Shown here one piece after another: positions 10,479-22,470 of a stretch of 64,000 nucleotides of DNA. The notes under the pieces are model-generated. The model saw only the letters and a program-made list of their open reading frames with translations. It did not search any database and was not told the DNA's origin. The stretch covers positions 84,667,298 through 84,731,297 of the forward strand of contig JALMGJ010000004.1 of NCBI GenBank assembly GCA_023362775.1, given 5' to 3'. The translations under genes and the position numbers were made by a program. How positions within the stretch are numbered: the stretch's first letter is position 1; each line of letters opens with the position of its first letter. The DNA comes from Charina bottae (taxonomy: Eukaryota; Chordata; Lepidosauria; Squamata; Charinaidae).

Positions 10479-12026
10479 GCCATATAAAATTTTAATACAA
10501 GTACTGAGTCCATTGTCAGAGTTTGTTGTTTATATCAAAATTCAGTATTGAGCACTGGTATTTTTGCTTTCATTCAGCTTTTAATTTGATTAATTAAAAA
10601 ACATAGTTATTTTTAGTTTAATCTTGCTTGGAATAAACTACATCACATTTTCTGAATAAGTTTAATTGCAGATATAGTGGCTTGACAAAAGTGCAAATGC
10701 CACACATAGCAACTTTGATCATATATCTGCTCACTAACACCTTTTTAAAAATGGATATTTGGAATATGCATGTGAAATTTCATGAATTATTTAGTTAGTA
10801 TTATATAGAAATCTACTTGGAAAGATAGCTAATGAGATTTTAAGAAGGAAAGTGTGATACTTGCATGTTTGTAATCCACCATGCTATTTAATCAATACCT
10901 GCTTGTGAAACTTTGTCCCAGGTATTAAGGATTTTGTTAGACAGAAGTCAGATTACATATATACTTTTTATAAGAAAAGCCTTACCCGTTCATTGTTCTC
11001 CTGTCATTTACCTTTTGTTCCCTACATAAATAATTTCATGCCATATTTATGTATACTCACAATGCAAAATGTATTCTATGAGTATATTAGTATAATTTAA
11101 AGTCTTATCCCAAGATGATAACTATGCAGCTGGTTAAATACCACTGAGCATATGTTCAAAGCTCCAGATGGTAACAAACAGGTGTTATTTGTCCTCCGTC
11201 ACACACAGACATACCCATACACAAACACAGATACACACACACAAGTTCACATGATGGATCTGTTTCAATGGTATTTTAGAATGATCTGTCTGAAATAAAA
11301 CTGAACCACATTAAATAATACCTATTAATATTTTCATTGTATATTCTTCTGTAATGGTTTTGTTGTTTTGTTGTGGTTTAGTTTCCTTCAAGTAGTTTTC
11401 ATGATTAGAAGAATGGGGAAATGCCACATCCTGTCAGAGTTGCCAAGAAACAAGTTAGAGCTGTCAACACTAATTCATTCATCTGCATTTTAAGCAAGTC
11501 TTCAGAGTTTCCCTCTACCCTTAAATGAATGAATAGCTGCTGTTGTGCTGCGCTGAGAGTTGATTCAGTTCTCTATTGTGAATGTTATACAAAAGTAGAA
11601 AAATAAAATTTATACAGCAAGTTTCAGACATTGTAGAGAGTTTAATTACATACTGACTACTTCTATTGTGTTTACGAATATAAATTATAGGTTTTTTTAA
11701 AAAAAAATGTACTATAGCTTGTGTGTTACATTTAAATATGATTCTTAAATACTTCTCATACATGAAATATTTTTGTTTTTGAACTCTTTCTTTACACACT
11801 GAGGGCCGTCAGCATTTACTGCACAGTCAGTGCATTCTACCTCCATTCTTTCAAAAAATGTGCAACTTCTTCAACAAAAAGTATGATTATTTAGAAAACA
11901 AATGGAAACTTGCTTTTGCTCTTTGAATATGAATTTAAAAATAGAGGAATTAGAGCAAATGGATAATGGAGAATCCAATGTTAATTAGTTAGGTGGAGAT
12001 GAACTGGCAAATGGAATAAAATATAT
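10479..12026. other. A+T-rich stretch, nothing recognised
   Basis: Contains a short CA-rich patch at 11200-11245. Small open frames such as 11521-11799 on the minus strand show no motif. Confidence 0.4.
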
Positions 12027-12402
12027 CTGGAAAACATTCTCACTCTTTTTTTAAAAGAATTTTATTAAGTTTCAAGACAAAGATAAAAGCTATGAAAAAA
12101 CAAAAAAACTACAAAAAAAAAGAAAAAAGAACTAAAAAGATGTGAAAACACAAGAGAATTTTTTTTCAATATTACAGAAAGATATGACTTCTGACTATAC
12201 AAAAAATTTTCCATAATCAATCTCTTACTTTATATTAAACCAAAACCACAGTATTTCTATAAATCATTTCCCTTTAGCACATTATAAAAATCACTAAGTA
12301 CAGTTACTCCCTCCCCTTATATTAAAAAAATAAAAAAAGATTCATATAAACCTCCTAAACAACTCCCCCACAAAAGTTAACACTTACTGCAATCTGCTCT
12401 AC

Positions 12403-12849
12403 ATGGGACTACCCTTAAAGAGAATCCAGAAGCTACAGCTGGTTCAGAATGTGGCCACGCAAGCAGTTACTAGTGCCTCAATATCGGCACATATAACACC
12501 ACTGCTCCGCGAGCTGCATTGGGTACCAGTTTGCTTCCAGGTCCAATTCAAGGTGTTGGTTATCACCATTAAAGCCCTAGATGGCATGGGTCCAGGCTAC
12601 CTGAGGAACTGCCTCACCCCCGTTACATCGATCTGTCCCACACAGTCAGGCAGAGAGGACATGTTACGGACACTGTCAATGAGGGATTGCCGATTGGCAG
12701 GGTCCAGGAAGAGGGCCTTCTCTGCTGTGGCACCTGCCCTTTGGAACAGCTTACCCCCAGATTTTAAGACAGGCCCCCACTGTCCCAGCCTTCTAGAAGG
12801 GGGTGAAGATATGGTTATGCCACCTCACTTGGGATGGGAGGGGGGATAG
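12403..12849 (+). pseudogene. L2 reverse-transcriptase C-terminal fragment
   Basis: Encodes the region after the reverse-transcriptase core: 'MGLPLKRIQKLQLVQN', 'ITPLLRELHWVPVCFQVQFK', 'AFSAVAPALWNSLPP'. The parallel segments at 21991-22470, 29600-30094 and 40970-41460 show it is the same L2 lineage. The final part departs from the usual 'FRKNLKTWF' ending, so it has drifted. The catalytic part is absent, so it cannot be functional. Confidence 0.85.
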
Positions 12850-12972
12850 CCATTCATAGTGGTGGCTGGCACCATGATAGTGCCAAGAATAAGATCTTAT
12901 TGCCATCTTAAATTTTATATTTTTGTATTTTTATACTTGTGCCTGTATTTATGTGTATTTATACTTGTTTTG

Positions 12973-13211
12973 GATAATTTATAATAATAATATCCAATAA
13001 TTTGGATACCCTGGAGAAGATGCTGATGCTAGTGAAAGTGTAAGGCAAAAGGAAGAGGGGCCAACCAAGGGCAAGATGGATGGATAATATTCTGGAGGTG
13101 ACGGACGTGACTGTGGGGGAGCTGGGGATGGTGACAGCTGACAGGAATCTCTAGTGTGGGCTAGACCATGAAGTCACGAAGAGTTGGAAGCAACTTAACA
13201 AATAAACAACA
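12973..13211 (+). mobile_element. RTE-clade LINE 3' fragment nested in L2
   Basis: Reading frame from about 13011: 'LEKMLMLVKV', a stop, 'GKRKRGQPRARWMDNI', further residues and 'HEVTKSW', matching the end of BovB ('LEKTLMLGKTEGKRRRGRQ', 'HEVTKSRTRLND') but clearly diverged. Ends in an ACAA-type tail. A near-perfect duplication 'atact(t/c)gttttg' at 12961-12972 and 13212-13223 marks the insertion. Confidence 0.8.
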
Positions 13212-13614
13212 ATACTCGTTTTGATATTATATTATAGTGTTTTTATTGATTGTCATTTTATTACCTGTAAGCCCCCCAGAGTCATTGTATACAAAATGGG
13301 TGGCAGAGAAATGTGACAAATAAATAAAATAAATAAATATTCCCACCCTACTACTATTCTATACATTTCTGTCTACTATAATGAAAATCAAACTAAAAAG
13401 CACATAAATAGTCTGCCATTATACTAAATAATACAACGGTTTTAATAATCTTAATCTTAATAAACCCAAAAAAGAAAAACAATTCAAAACAGTGACCTTA
13501 AATCAAATCCTTAAACAAACATATTTTATACCCTTAAAATCTTAATCCAAATCCTTAAAAGCAAGTAAAATCAGTCAAACCCTAAAAGCAATCCAGATAA
13601 ACATTCTTTAACCC

Positions 13615-13980
13615 TTATCCCACTTCAAAATAAACCAAAGCATTTACATATCCCCACAATGTACACAAAGGTTTTATCTTGAAAAAATCAAACAGCCCAA
13701 CTGCCCCCCTCAAAAATTCCAAGTTCTCTTCAGAAAACCTCCCATACATAATGACCCCTTCTTTTTTATGGCATTTCACCAGAAACTCAATTTCATTTAT
13801 TGCTTGCAGGTCCCTCTCTCCATTAAATTTCTCCAACTCCACTATCCAATATTCATCCAGCATCTCAACAGAAATCCCGATTTCATTCTTAGAAGAAACA
13901 TTTATATCACTGTTGAATTCCTCAGTTTCATCCACTACATTCCCAACCAGATGACACATTTTAGAGCTCATGTTTTCCAC
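13615..13980 (-). pseudogene. ORF1-like frame of the short LINE
   Basis: A 121-codon open frame rich in E, N, D and hydrophobic residues ('NSDINVSSKNEIGISVEMLD', 'FLVKCHKKEGVIMYG'). It sits between a 5' UTR-like region and a poly(A)-ended 3' region on the same strand, the place where a LINE ORF1 is expected. I do not recognise a domain and see no CCHC knuckle or RRM motif. The upstream region around 14000-14100 repeats 'gatggaagtcagaaaaaatc' motifs. Function is unknown; the placement is the only argument for ORF1. Confidence 0.35.
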
Positions 13981-14805
13981 AATGTCCTGAATGTCTTATA
14001 TAAAAGCTTGATAGGAGTCAGAAAAGATCTGTTTAAAATCTTGATGGAAGTCAGAAAAAATCTGTTTAAAATCCTCCCATGTCTCATGCAGTAGATTATG
14101 GCACCCCCTAGGAGCTTAACCAGCAAAAGTCGAAGATATGGAAAAGTTCCAAAGTATGTTTACACAAAGTGAAAATGAGATAAGCAGACAGTTCCAAAGA
14201 GAAAGTAGAAACAGAAAGCTGAAGGTTTAAATCAGCCGATTCAACGTGTAGGAAAATGCGAATACCTTCAAATTTAATACCAAAATAATAACAGGAAGAC
14301 TATTGTTTACAATCCTCCTTTATATTTGGAAGGTAAATGAATTCCAAAACGTAAAAAAGAATTAAAAAAAAAAAAGTAATCCCAAAAATAATGATAAGCA
14401 CCAAGAGAGCCAGCTTATCCTCGCTGTAGAAAGCCTCTCTTAGAGTATGAATACTTAAAATACATATATATATAAATTTGGTGATTTAGAAATGGGGTGG
14501 CTGGTCTTAGTGTCCCTTTAAGGCTACAGCGTGGCTTGGAAAATGATGACCTCCCTGCCTCCCAGCTAGCTGTTACCAGTCAAACGTGAAATGCTGTTTG
14601 CGATCTTCTGGTTGACAGATGGGGTAATTCCAGGTGTTTTCCTTTGTCCAGAGAACACTCCTGGGCTTCAGGAAAACCTGCCTGAGCCCGAAAAAAATTG
14701 CTGCATTTTCAGTTCCGCCCACTAAGCCCGCGTGCACAGCTGCTCATTTCGCCATGTCCCCATTGGAAGTCCTGGAAAACATTCTCTCAATGGAAATGAA
14801 CCACA

Positions 14806-15545
14806 CTTTTTTTTTTTTTTGCAGATATAATTGTTTATTATTACATTCAACATAAAACATAAACAAAACATATAACACATAACAATGATCATATATAACA
14901 CATAACAATGGTTACATTTATGTATATATATTTACATTTGATTTTATATAATTATTTTTATTATATTTAATACAATGTATCCTCCTTTTTTTGTCTCTAA
15001 TCTTTTCTCTCCTTTATCTTTCAATCTCTTCTATTCTCTCTCTATCTATTCCTTTCCCTTTCCTTTCCTTTTGATTCTTCCTTTAACTCCTTTTCTCTTT
15101 CATCCATTCCCTTCTTCTTTTTTAACCCTCTCTCTCTCTCTCTCTAATCTCTTCTCTCACTTACCTTACTCACTCTTACTAACCCTCCCATCTCTCTCTT
15201 TTCCTTTCCTTTATCTTCCTTCCTTTTATTCTTTCATCTATTCCTTTCTTCTTCTTCTTCTTCTTCTTCTTCTTCTTCTTCTTCTTCTTCTTCTTCTTCT
15301 TCTTCTTCTTCTTCTTTTTATTTTTATTTGACCTTCTCATTCTCTCTAATATCTTCTCTCATACTCCCTCTTTCTCTCTCTAACCTCTTCTCTCTCTTCT
15401 CTTCTGCTCTATCTTCTTTTCCTATCTTTCTTTCCCTTTTCACCCTTTCTATCCTCTTTTTCTTTCTAACCTAATCCTTTCTTTTTCTTCTTACTTTATA
15501 TATATTTATCATTCTTTTTCTCCCTTTCCTTACATTATATTATTT
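14806..15545 (-). mobile_element. L1-like 3' end with long purine-rich (minus strand) tract
   Basis: A 14-base T-run at 14807-14820 followed by 'gcagatataattgtttatta' reads on the minus strand as '...AATAAACAATTATATCTGC' plus poly(A), with AATAAA close to the tail. Upstream on the minus strand (14980-15540 here) lies about 550 bp of almost pure pyrimidines on the plus strand, like the polypurine tract found in many L1 3' UTRs, with a (TTC)n expansion inside. No coding part recognised and the 5' limit is uncertain. Confidence 0.5.
15247..15315. repeat. (TTC)n microsatellite
   Basis: About 22 TTC triplets inside a larger polypyrimidine region. GAA/TTC arrays can form triplex DNA. The leucine-rich open frame across it (14975-15331) is an artefact of the repeat. 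Confidence 0.95.
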
Positions 15546-16908
15546 ATTTATTTATATATTTGTATCAAATTCAATCTTAAGTTTAAATCTTTGTTTTATA
15601 ATACATAATACATACATATACTCCATTAAAATTCTTCCAGTTAAAAGCAGTACAAAAACAGCTTGAAATTGGTAATTTAAGAGATACGTTTTAGGGATAT
15701 AACTGGTCACTGTGAAAAAATGGAAATATGAGACACTACCAAACATTTTATAATCAATTAAAAGTTATACAACAATGAATTCAGTTTTGATATCTCTGAA
15801 GTGCTGGTAAAGGAAGTCTTGGGCCCATTGCAAAGGGTGTTTAACACCATGTAACTGCACAGATGTTATACTATTGATGTAAGATAATGTAAATAAATGT
15901 ATCTACTCATTATAATTTGTTTATTTGTCAATTTCTTCTTTAGTAATTCAGTTATTTTTGGTTCTCCTATGTTTTCTGAGAAATACAAAGGCAGGTTAAA
16001 TAATTACTACATAGACTGATTATTGAGAAATAGTACTCTAGCATTTTATTAGTGTGGATCGGTCAAATTTTCTATGCACAAACCATTCTGTTCAGGGAAC
16101 AGCAGGTTTTGAGTAGTCTATCCCTGAACCAGAAGTAAATATGTTTTGGTCAGGCCACAGAAGGAAAGGGGAATGTTTTGTTCTGAATACATGCCAAAAT
16201 GTGGTTGTTCCAAAATGCAGATATTTGTCTATAGAGATTTGAAAGTTTCTTTAAAAAAATGCTAAAAAGTCTGTATATACTTATTGTCTTGATAGGTTTG
16301 AAGGGAAGGTGCAGCATGCACAGAGTATACATGTACACCGAAACTCAGCAAACCATCAGTGTCACAATATTCTTGTCTCCCCCAGAAGTCTGTGCTAATT
16401 GCTTCCTTTGTTTTCATTGGCTCTTTTGGAGTTTTGATAGTTGGTTCATCCTTGCACTCTGTGCATTGCATTAATTTCTGCCTTTTGTTTGTAGAGTGCA
16501 TTTAAAAATGCAAAAAAACCTCTGGCTCCTAATTTTAGGTATATGAGTTTTCTGCTCATGTTCTTCTGTATTGTTGATGCAGTCTATAACACATTTTGCT
16601 CCAAAAGCATGTTTAAACTTGTTGGTTTGACCTGTTTGCTGCAGTTCTTCTATCACTTTAACATTTCAAGTATTAAAAATAGTTCTTTTGTTGAGCATGA
16701 ACATAACTCATTATTACTCTTTTGTTCTTGAGTACTTACAACATAAGTGATCATAGCTAGGCAGGAAGGGATGATTTGTGTTTCCCAGGGAATTCATTAA
16801 ATATTTTCTGAGAGGATGTTCTCCTGTAATTCATTGAATGGGTTGCATCTTGTGTGAGACATCAAAAACACAGAGCAAAGCTATTTCTTCTTACACAGCT
16901 TTCAATTA
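15546..16908. other. No gene supported
   Basis: Several 60-80 codon frames overlap on both strands at 16150-16730 with no recognisable motif. Confidence 0.4.
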
Positions 16909-17830
16909 TCTATATATTACTAAAACTCTCCTGTTTGTTTGTTCATAACCTTCAATTGGGCAAAATGGTATATCATAGTGCAACAATTTTTGAATCAACA
17001 TTCCTCAAACGGGCTAACTTAAAGAATGCATCCAAAATCCGGGACCCATTCCTCCTGTGGGATTGAAATTTGGAAAAGTTGTGGCCACTTCAGCACCGCC
17101 ATGCCAACGCACTGCTGCGGTCAAGTGATTGTCATTTCCAATGCTCCCTGCCAGCTTTCCACAAGTCAATGGGGAAGCTGGCAGGAAGTATGAACTCTTC
17201 CAAGGTGATGACAGCGCCGTATACGTCAGGATTGAAATTTGGCAAACTAAGCTGGCAGGAAGTATGAACTCTTCTGAGGTGATGATGGCACCATACAGCA
17301 TTGTGGTAAATAAGAATAAGAATAAAAAAATATTGTAATCCTAATTATGCTGCATGGAAAGAGAGGGGGGTGTCATGGTCAATAGATGATTCCAAGAATA
17401 AAAATAAAAAAAATAAATAAGAATGAAAAAGAATAAAAAAGAATAAAAAAACCCATCAGCCTAATTATGTGGGATCAAACAGTTAGGACAAATAACATGA
17501 GAGAAGGAGAGACAGAAGAGGAGAGGCATGCACATCTCCCGAATGACAACAAGAGGCACAGAAGAAGAGGAGAAGAGACAAACAGCAGAGTAAAGTATGT
17601 TTCCAGGATCAGAGACAAAGAACAAATAGCAAAAGATATGAACAAACAGAGGATGAAATGGCTGCATGTCTCCAGAATGACAACAAAAGCCACATAATGA
17701 GGACATTCTATGGACAAGGAAGGGTGGTTCATGTCAGCCCCCTCACCTCTTTCTCTCAAACCAGAATGACATATCCTGTTTTGCTGCTCTTAGCAGTATA
17801 TCTCAGAATGGCATAACCCACAGGGATATT
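16909..17830 (+). mobile_element. Possible Helitron remnant
   Basis: Begins with TC after an A ('A|TCTATATATTACTAAAACTC'), a start typical of vertebrate Helitrons. Further on, 17467-17697 reads 'ETEEERHAHLPNDNKRHRRR', then repeated E/R-rich units, resembling the basic repeat region near the N-terminus of Rep/helicase proteins. Between them is an imperfect duplication of about 70 bp ('gctggcaggaagtatgaact' at 17177 and 17250). No rolling-circle HUH motif or helicase is visible and no CTRR end with hairpin was fixed, so this stays tentative. Confidence 0.35.
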
Positions 17831-17925
17831 GTTTCTGTGGATAAATGATGAAGAAATTGAAGATCATTCTGTGGCCTGTTAGAACCAGTGAATGGAGCAG
17901 AGCTTAACGTCATGTAAACTCATGT

Positions 17926-18080
17926 ATAGAAAAAGGAATATTGTTTAAAAACACAGCCTGTGAGCATGTTAGAGAGATTCAGGTTCTTATTCTTACACTT
18001 TTAGCCCACCCAAGCATAAAGAAACACACGCTTAGACATTGCAGATACAAAAAATAAGTACAAAACAGTTCTTACATTTA
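17926..18080. repeat. 155-bp direct repeat, left copy (candidate long target-site duplication)
   Basis: Matches 22645-22799 over its whole length without gaps; I count five substitutions. It ends exactly where the L2 5' end begins, and its partner begins where the L2 (AAAT)n tail ends. Confidence 0.9.
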
Positions 18081-18372
18081 GATGGCGGCCGCCGCTTCAG
18101 GAGGAAGATTCCGTGAAGAGTTTGTGAACCCTTCAAACTTTTCTCAATACCCCTGAATTTTATCTTTGGGGTGTAGAGAACTAACGGCTGTGCTTGGGGG
18201 TAGACGGACTTCCTCGGACAGAGTGTTGCAGCGGAGTTTGGTGGAGTCTCGGGGTCTCTGTGACGCAGAGCTCGGTGGTTGCGGCAGAATCCAGCAGAGC
18301 CCAGCGGAGTCTAGTGGAGCCTAGCACGCAAGGCCATGGGTGTTCCCAAACTGCTTGGCTGGAGCTGCGATG

Positions 18373-18570
18373 GAGCTGAGCGTGCAGACTGGAATTGCGG
18401 GGAGCACAGTGAGCCCAAGGATCAACTGCCCCGGCAGACAATCTTTGGGGGCGTGGTGAGTCCCGGTGACAGAGCTGAGCATGCAGACTGGAGTTGTGGG
18501 GAGCACAGTGAGCCTAAGGATCAACCACCCCGGTAGACAATCTTTGGGGGCATGGCGAGTCCCGACGCTA
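18373..18570 (+). repeat. 99-bp tandem units in the L2 5' UTR
   Basis: Two consecutive units of 99 bp (18373-18471, 18472-18570) share 'gagctgagc(g/a)tgcagactgg', 'ggggagcacagtgagcc' and 'gacaatctttgggggc(g/a)tgg'. Repeated promoter units (monomers) are known in the 5' UTRs of some LINEs, so these may be L2 promoter monomers. Confidence 0.85.
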
Positions 18571-19598
18571 TAATGGACGGTCTTTGGTGACACGGGGGAG
18601 CCTGATGCCAGCGTGAGTGGACCTTGGTGACGGCCAGTGAGACCATTGGTATGACTGGCTCACTATACGTACTGCTGGGGAGATGTTTTAGACCCCCCCG
18701 GGTGAAGCAGTGGAGTACAGACTGACTACACAGCAGTGAGCCTGGATGGACCTCTAGAGTTCTCAGTGGACCCTGGTAGACCTGGACCTGGGGGATCTCT
18801 GGTAGATCTGGACCCCTGTGGACCTAGAGATCTTTTCAAGCTGGCTGGTGTATCTGTGCTTCTCTGCTGAGAATTGTTGGTACACCCCATATGAAGAGCT
18901 GTGGGAGTGTATGGGTCATTGGTTGGACAGCACAGGAGACCCAGGCAGAATGGTCTGGAATAACACCCCCACTGATTTTGACATTGTGGACTCTGACACC
19001 GTGGACATTTCAACATTGCAATGGCTTGGTGGATGAAGGGGAGGGTTGGCCATCCCCAATATTTTAGGGCAGCAGAGCGGTGTAGGGTCCTTGTGTGATT
19101 GTGGTGCTCCCCCTGTGAGTGAGAGTCATTAGGGGGGTCCAGGATTGTATGAGTGCGGGAGAGTGCCTATCCCTGAATGAGAGACAGGGTAGGTAGGAGT
19201 GGTTGTGTTGCCCCTGCTGTGACTAGTGAGAGAGGTCACAGAGGGGCACAGTGAGAGTGTGTGGAGTGTGTGGGGTGGTGGGGCTTACCAGCACTGAGAG
19301 CGTGAGCTGGTGTGCTGGGGGCCCTACTATTGCCCAGGAGAGATTTGGGATGAGAAGATGTATGTATGTGGAAAGGGACCCTTGCCCAAATCCAGGATTT
19401 CTGGGAAGCTGGGAGTGGAGATGACTGGGCCAGGAAACTCTGGGGGCTATGGAGCGGGTAATTTGATCGAGGTGGTGACGGGCAGGGCATATTATGACAG
19501 GAACCGGAGGACAAGCCATCTTCGGGGAAGACGCCCCCGGTTTTTGTTACCGGTGGTGTGTTCCGGTCCTCCGAGTTCAAACCCAGGTCCTGGACAGA

Positions 19599-22470
19599 AG
19601 ACCCTTGAGGGCCTTGGTTTCTGGCTGCTGCTGCTTAATGCCAGGTCAGTAAACAAAAAGCCCCCCCCTCATAAGTGATTTAATCATGGAGGTGGGTGCA
19701 GACCTGGCATGCATCACTGAAACCTGGCTGGGCCCAGAGGGGGGGTAGCCCTCTCAGAGATGTGCCCAGCTGGGTTTCAAGTGTGGCACCAGCCAAGACA
19801 CTGGGGTAGGAAAGGTGGGGTGCCAGTTATCACCTGAGAGTCTCTAGTGGCCTTCAGGGGCACTGCTCCACAGGTGGCCAGATGTGAAACCTTGTTTTTT
19901 AAGTTGGGTTCTCAAGAACAGTTGGGCATCTTGCTACTGTACCAGCCTCCCTGCTGCGTAGCAACCTCCCTGCCCGAGCTGCTGGAGGCCATCTTGGGGC
20001 TGGCAGTGGAATTCCCCAGGCTTATGGTCCTGGGGGACTTCAACTTGCCATCCCTGGGGCATGCCTCAGAGGTGGCTCGGGAGTTCCTGGCTACCGTGGC
20101 AGCCATGGGCCTGTCCCAGATTATTCGGGACTAGACTCAAAGCAGTGGACTTACTCTGGACTTGGATTTCTTGTCAGAGCAGTGGCAGTGTGACCTGAGG
20201 GGAAAGTTAGATCTATCCCCGTTGTAATGGTCAGATCACGCCCTGGTGGCCCTGAGATTCTCATATGCCACCCCACTCCACAGGGAGGCAGGACCCATTC
20301 GATTGGTCCACCCCCGGCGACTTATGGACCCAATGAGGTTTCAGAGGGAGCTGGGGGTAATACCCGAGGACCTGCTGCACAGTCCAGCGGAGGCCCTAGC
20401 TGCAGCCTGGAATAGGGAGGCGTCTGGGGCCTTGGACAGGATTCCGCTGGTGCAACCTCTCCAGCCCCATTCGAACCATCACTCCCCGTGGTTCACGGAG
20501 GAGTTGAGGGTTTTGAAGAGGGTTAAGAGGCGTCTGGAGTTCCGCTGGAGAAAGACTAAGACTGAATCCGACTGAACACAATCTAGAGCCGCTATTAAGG
20601 CCTACCTTGTGGTGGTAAGAGTGGCGAAACGTGAATATTTCTCCGCTCTTATTACGTCCGCAGAATGCTGTCTGACGGCCCTGTTCAAGATTACTCAATC
20701 TCTCTTGGGTAAGGTGGAGTTAGTTACCCACCTGCAGGCCATGTGGAAGAGTTTTCTGAGCATCTTCAGGATGAAATCGCTCAGATTCGTTCTAGTTTGG
20801 ACTCTAAGCATGAAGCAAAGTCTGGGGAGATGCCAGGGGAACGGCCTTGCCTTGTTATCTGGGAATGGTTTGATCATGTTGGGCCTGAGGAAGTGGACAG
20901 GATCCTCTAGATTGTAAAAGCCACCACATGCCATCTAGACCCGTGCCCTTCCTGGCTGGTGAAATCAGCCAGGGAGGTGACTTGCAGGTGGGTCCAGGCG
21001 ATGGTGAATACATCCTTGCGGGAGGGGGTGTTCCCGACTGCCTTTTAAGAGGCGTTGGTGCACCCCCTCCTCAATAAACCATCCCTGGACCCTACCATCC
21101 TGGACAATTTTCGTCCTGTCTCCCACCTTCCCTTTTTGGGAAAGGTGGTTGAGAAAGTGATGGTGTTGCAACTCCAGAGGACTTTGGAGGAAGTGGATTA
21201 TCTAGACCCCTTTCAGTCAGGTTTCAGACCGGGATATGGGATGGAGACTGCATTGGTCGCAGTTATGGATGATCTATGGTGGGAGCGGGATGGGGGCAGT
21301 GCATCCATACTGGCTCTCTTGGACCTCTCAGCGGCTTTCGATACCATTGATCATGGTATCCTTTTGGGGCGGCTCAGGGAGTTGGGGGTGGGCATTGTAG
21401 TTCTGTGCTGGTTCACCTCCTTCCTTTGGGGACATTCCCAGTCAGTAGTGATAGGAGAGGAGAGATCTGACCCGTGTCCCCTCTTATGCGGGGTGCTGCA
21501 GGGTTCGGTTCTCTCTCCTCTTCTATTTAACATCTATATGAAACCGCTGGGTGAGATCATCCGTCACCATGGGATGAGGTATCATCAATATGCAGATGAT
21601 ACTCAATTGTACATCTCCATCCCAGGTGAAGTAAGTGATGCAGTCGCTGCCCTGTCTTAGTGTCTGGGGGCTGTGGGGGCCTGGATGGGGAACAACAAGC
21701 TTCAGCTGAACCCTGGCAAGACCGAGTGGCTGTGGATTGATGGCACCTCGGTATCCGGGAAATTGTCATCTTTAGTTCTGGATGGGGTGGCACTGCCCCA
21801 ATCAGAACCGGTGCGGAACTTGGGGGTCCTCCTGGACTCACGACACCTGCTCAAAGAGCAGGTGGCAGTCGTGGCCAGGAGGGCCTTTGTGCAGCTTCGG
21901 GTTGTGTGCTAGTTACATCCATTCCTGGACCGAGATGCCCTCCGAACAGTCACTCATGCCCTTGTCATCTCCCATATAGACTACTGCAATGTGCTCTACA
22001 TGGGGCTACCCTTGAGGAATATCCGGAAGCTACAGCTGGTGCAGAATTGCACATGGGCAATTCTGGGTGCACCAAGATCAGCACATATAACACCTTTGCT
22101 CCGTGAGCTGCATTGGGTGCTGGTTTGCTTCCGGGTACAATTCAAGGTGTTGGTCATTACCTTTAAAGCACTACATGGCATGGGGCCAGGATACCTGATG
22201 GACAGTCTTATCCCCCTAACATCGACCCGCCCCACCTGATCATGCAGACAGGGCATGCTCCGAACCCCATCAGTAAAGAAGTTCCATCTGGCGGGGTGCA
22301 GGAGACAGGCGTTCTCTGCAGTAGCACCCGCCCTTTGGAATATCTTGCCCCCGGAGTTGAGGCAGGTTTCCTCGCTTCCAGCCTTCCGGAAAAATCTGAA
22401 AACCTGGTTCTGCTGCCTAGCTTGGGATGAGGAAGGTAACAGCTCCTCCTTGGGATGGCTAGTACCATAA
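19599..22470 (+). pseudogene. L2 endonuclease/reverse transcriptase, degenerate
   Basis: The endonuclease begins near 'LLLLNARSVNKK' (19620) and continues in other frames with 'ADLACITETWLGPE' and 'LMVLGDFN' (near 20022); an extra C in a C-run at about 19660 breaks the frame. A linker (20246-20575) and two further frame changes lead to the reverse transcriptase from 21055: 'DNFRPVSHLPFLGKVVEKV', 'LALLDLSAAFDTIDHGILL' (motif A), 'GSVLSPLLFNIYMKPL', 'YADD' at 21589-21600, then 'NLGVLLDSR'. From 21055 to 22470 the frame is single but has stops at 21658, 21910 and 22237; the second looks like CAG to TAG. The protein would nick target DNA and copy its RNA at the nick. Not functional as written. 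Confidence 0.9.

Larger units (their letters stand above)
12383..13341 (+). mobile_element. 5'-truncated L2 LINE, split by an RTE fragment
   Basis: Starts inside the coding region at 'tactgcaatctgctctac' (compare 21981) and ends in an L2-type 3' UTR ('aagccccccagagtc', 'gggtggcag', then (AAAT)n). It lies in the opposite orientation inside the LINE at 12042-14771. An RTE fragment at 12973-13211 interrupts the 3' UTR. Confidence 0.85.
12042..14771 (-). mobile_element. Short LINE-like element (5' UTR, ORF1-like frame, 3' UTR), interrupted
   Basis: A 15-bp duplication 'ctggaaaacattctc' lies at 12027-12041 and 14772-14786. The 3' end is a T-run near 12046 (poly(A) on the minus strand), and the opposite end is G+C-richer (14500-14770), like a 5' UTR. 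Without the L2 insertion the element is about 1.8 kb. It has an ORF1-like frame but no sign of endonuclease or reverse transcriptase, as in half-LINE elements that depend on partner enzymes. Family assignment to L1 is an inference from structure and from the related 3' UTR at 7132. Confidence 0.65.

Noticed and set aside
13679..14094. Plus-strand open frames at 13679-13954 and 13768-14094
   Set aside because: They are opposite the ORF1-like frame of the minus-strand element, whose orientation is set by its poly(A)-like end.
14975..15331. 118-codon leucine/serine/phenylalanine-rich frame resembling a membrane protein
   Set aside because: It is produced by the polypyrimidine tract and (TTC)n; no start context or homologous domain.
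18181..19580. Many overlapping 60-120 codon frames on both strands, possibly host exons because of high G+C
   Set aside because: All lie in the L2 5' UTR; G+C-rich sequence has few stops by chance, and no splice signals support exons.
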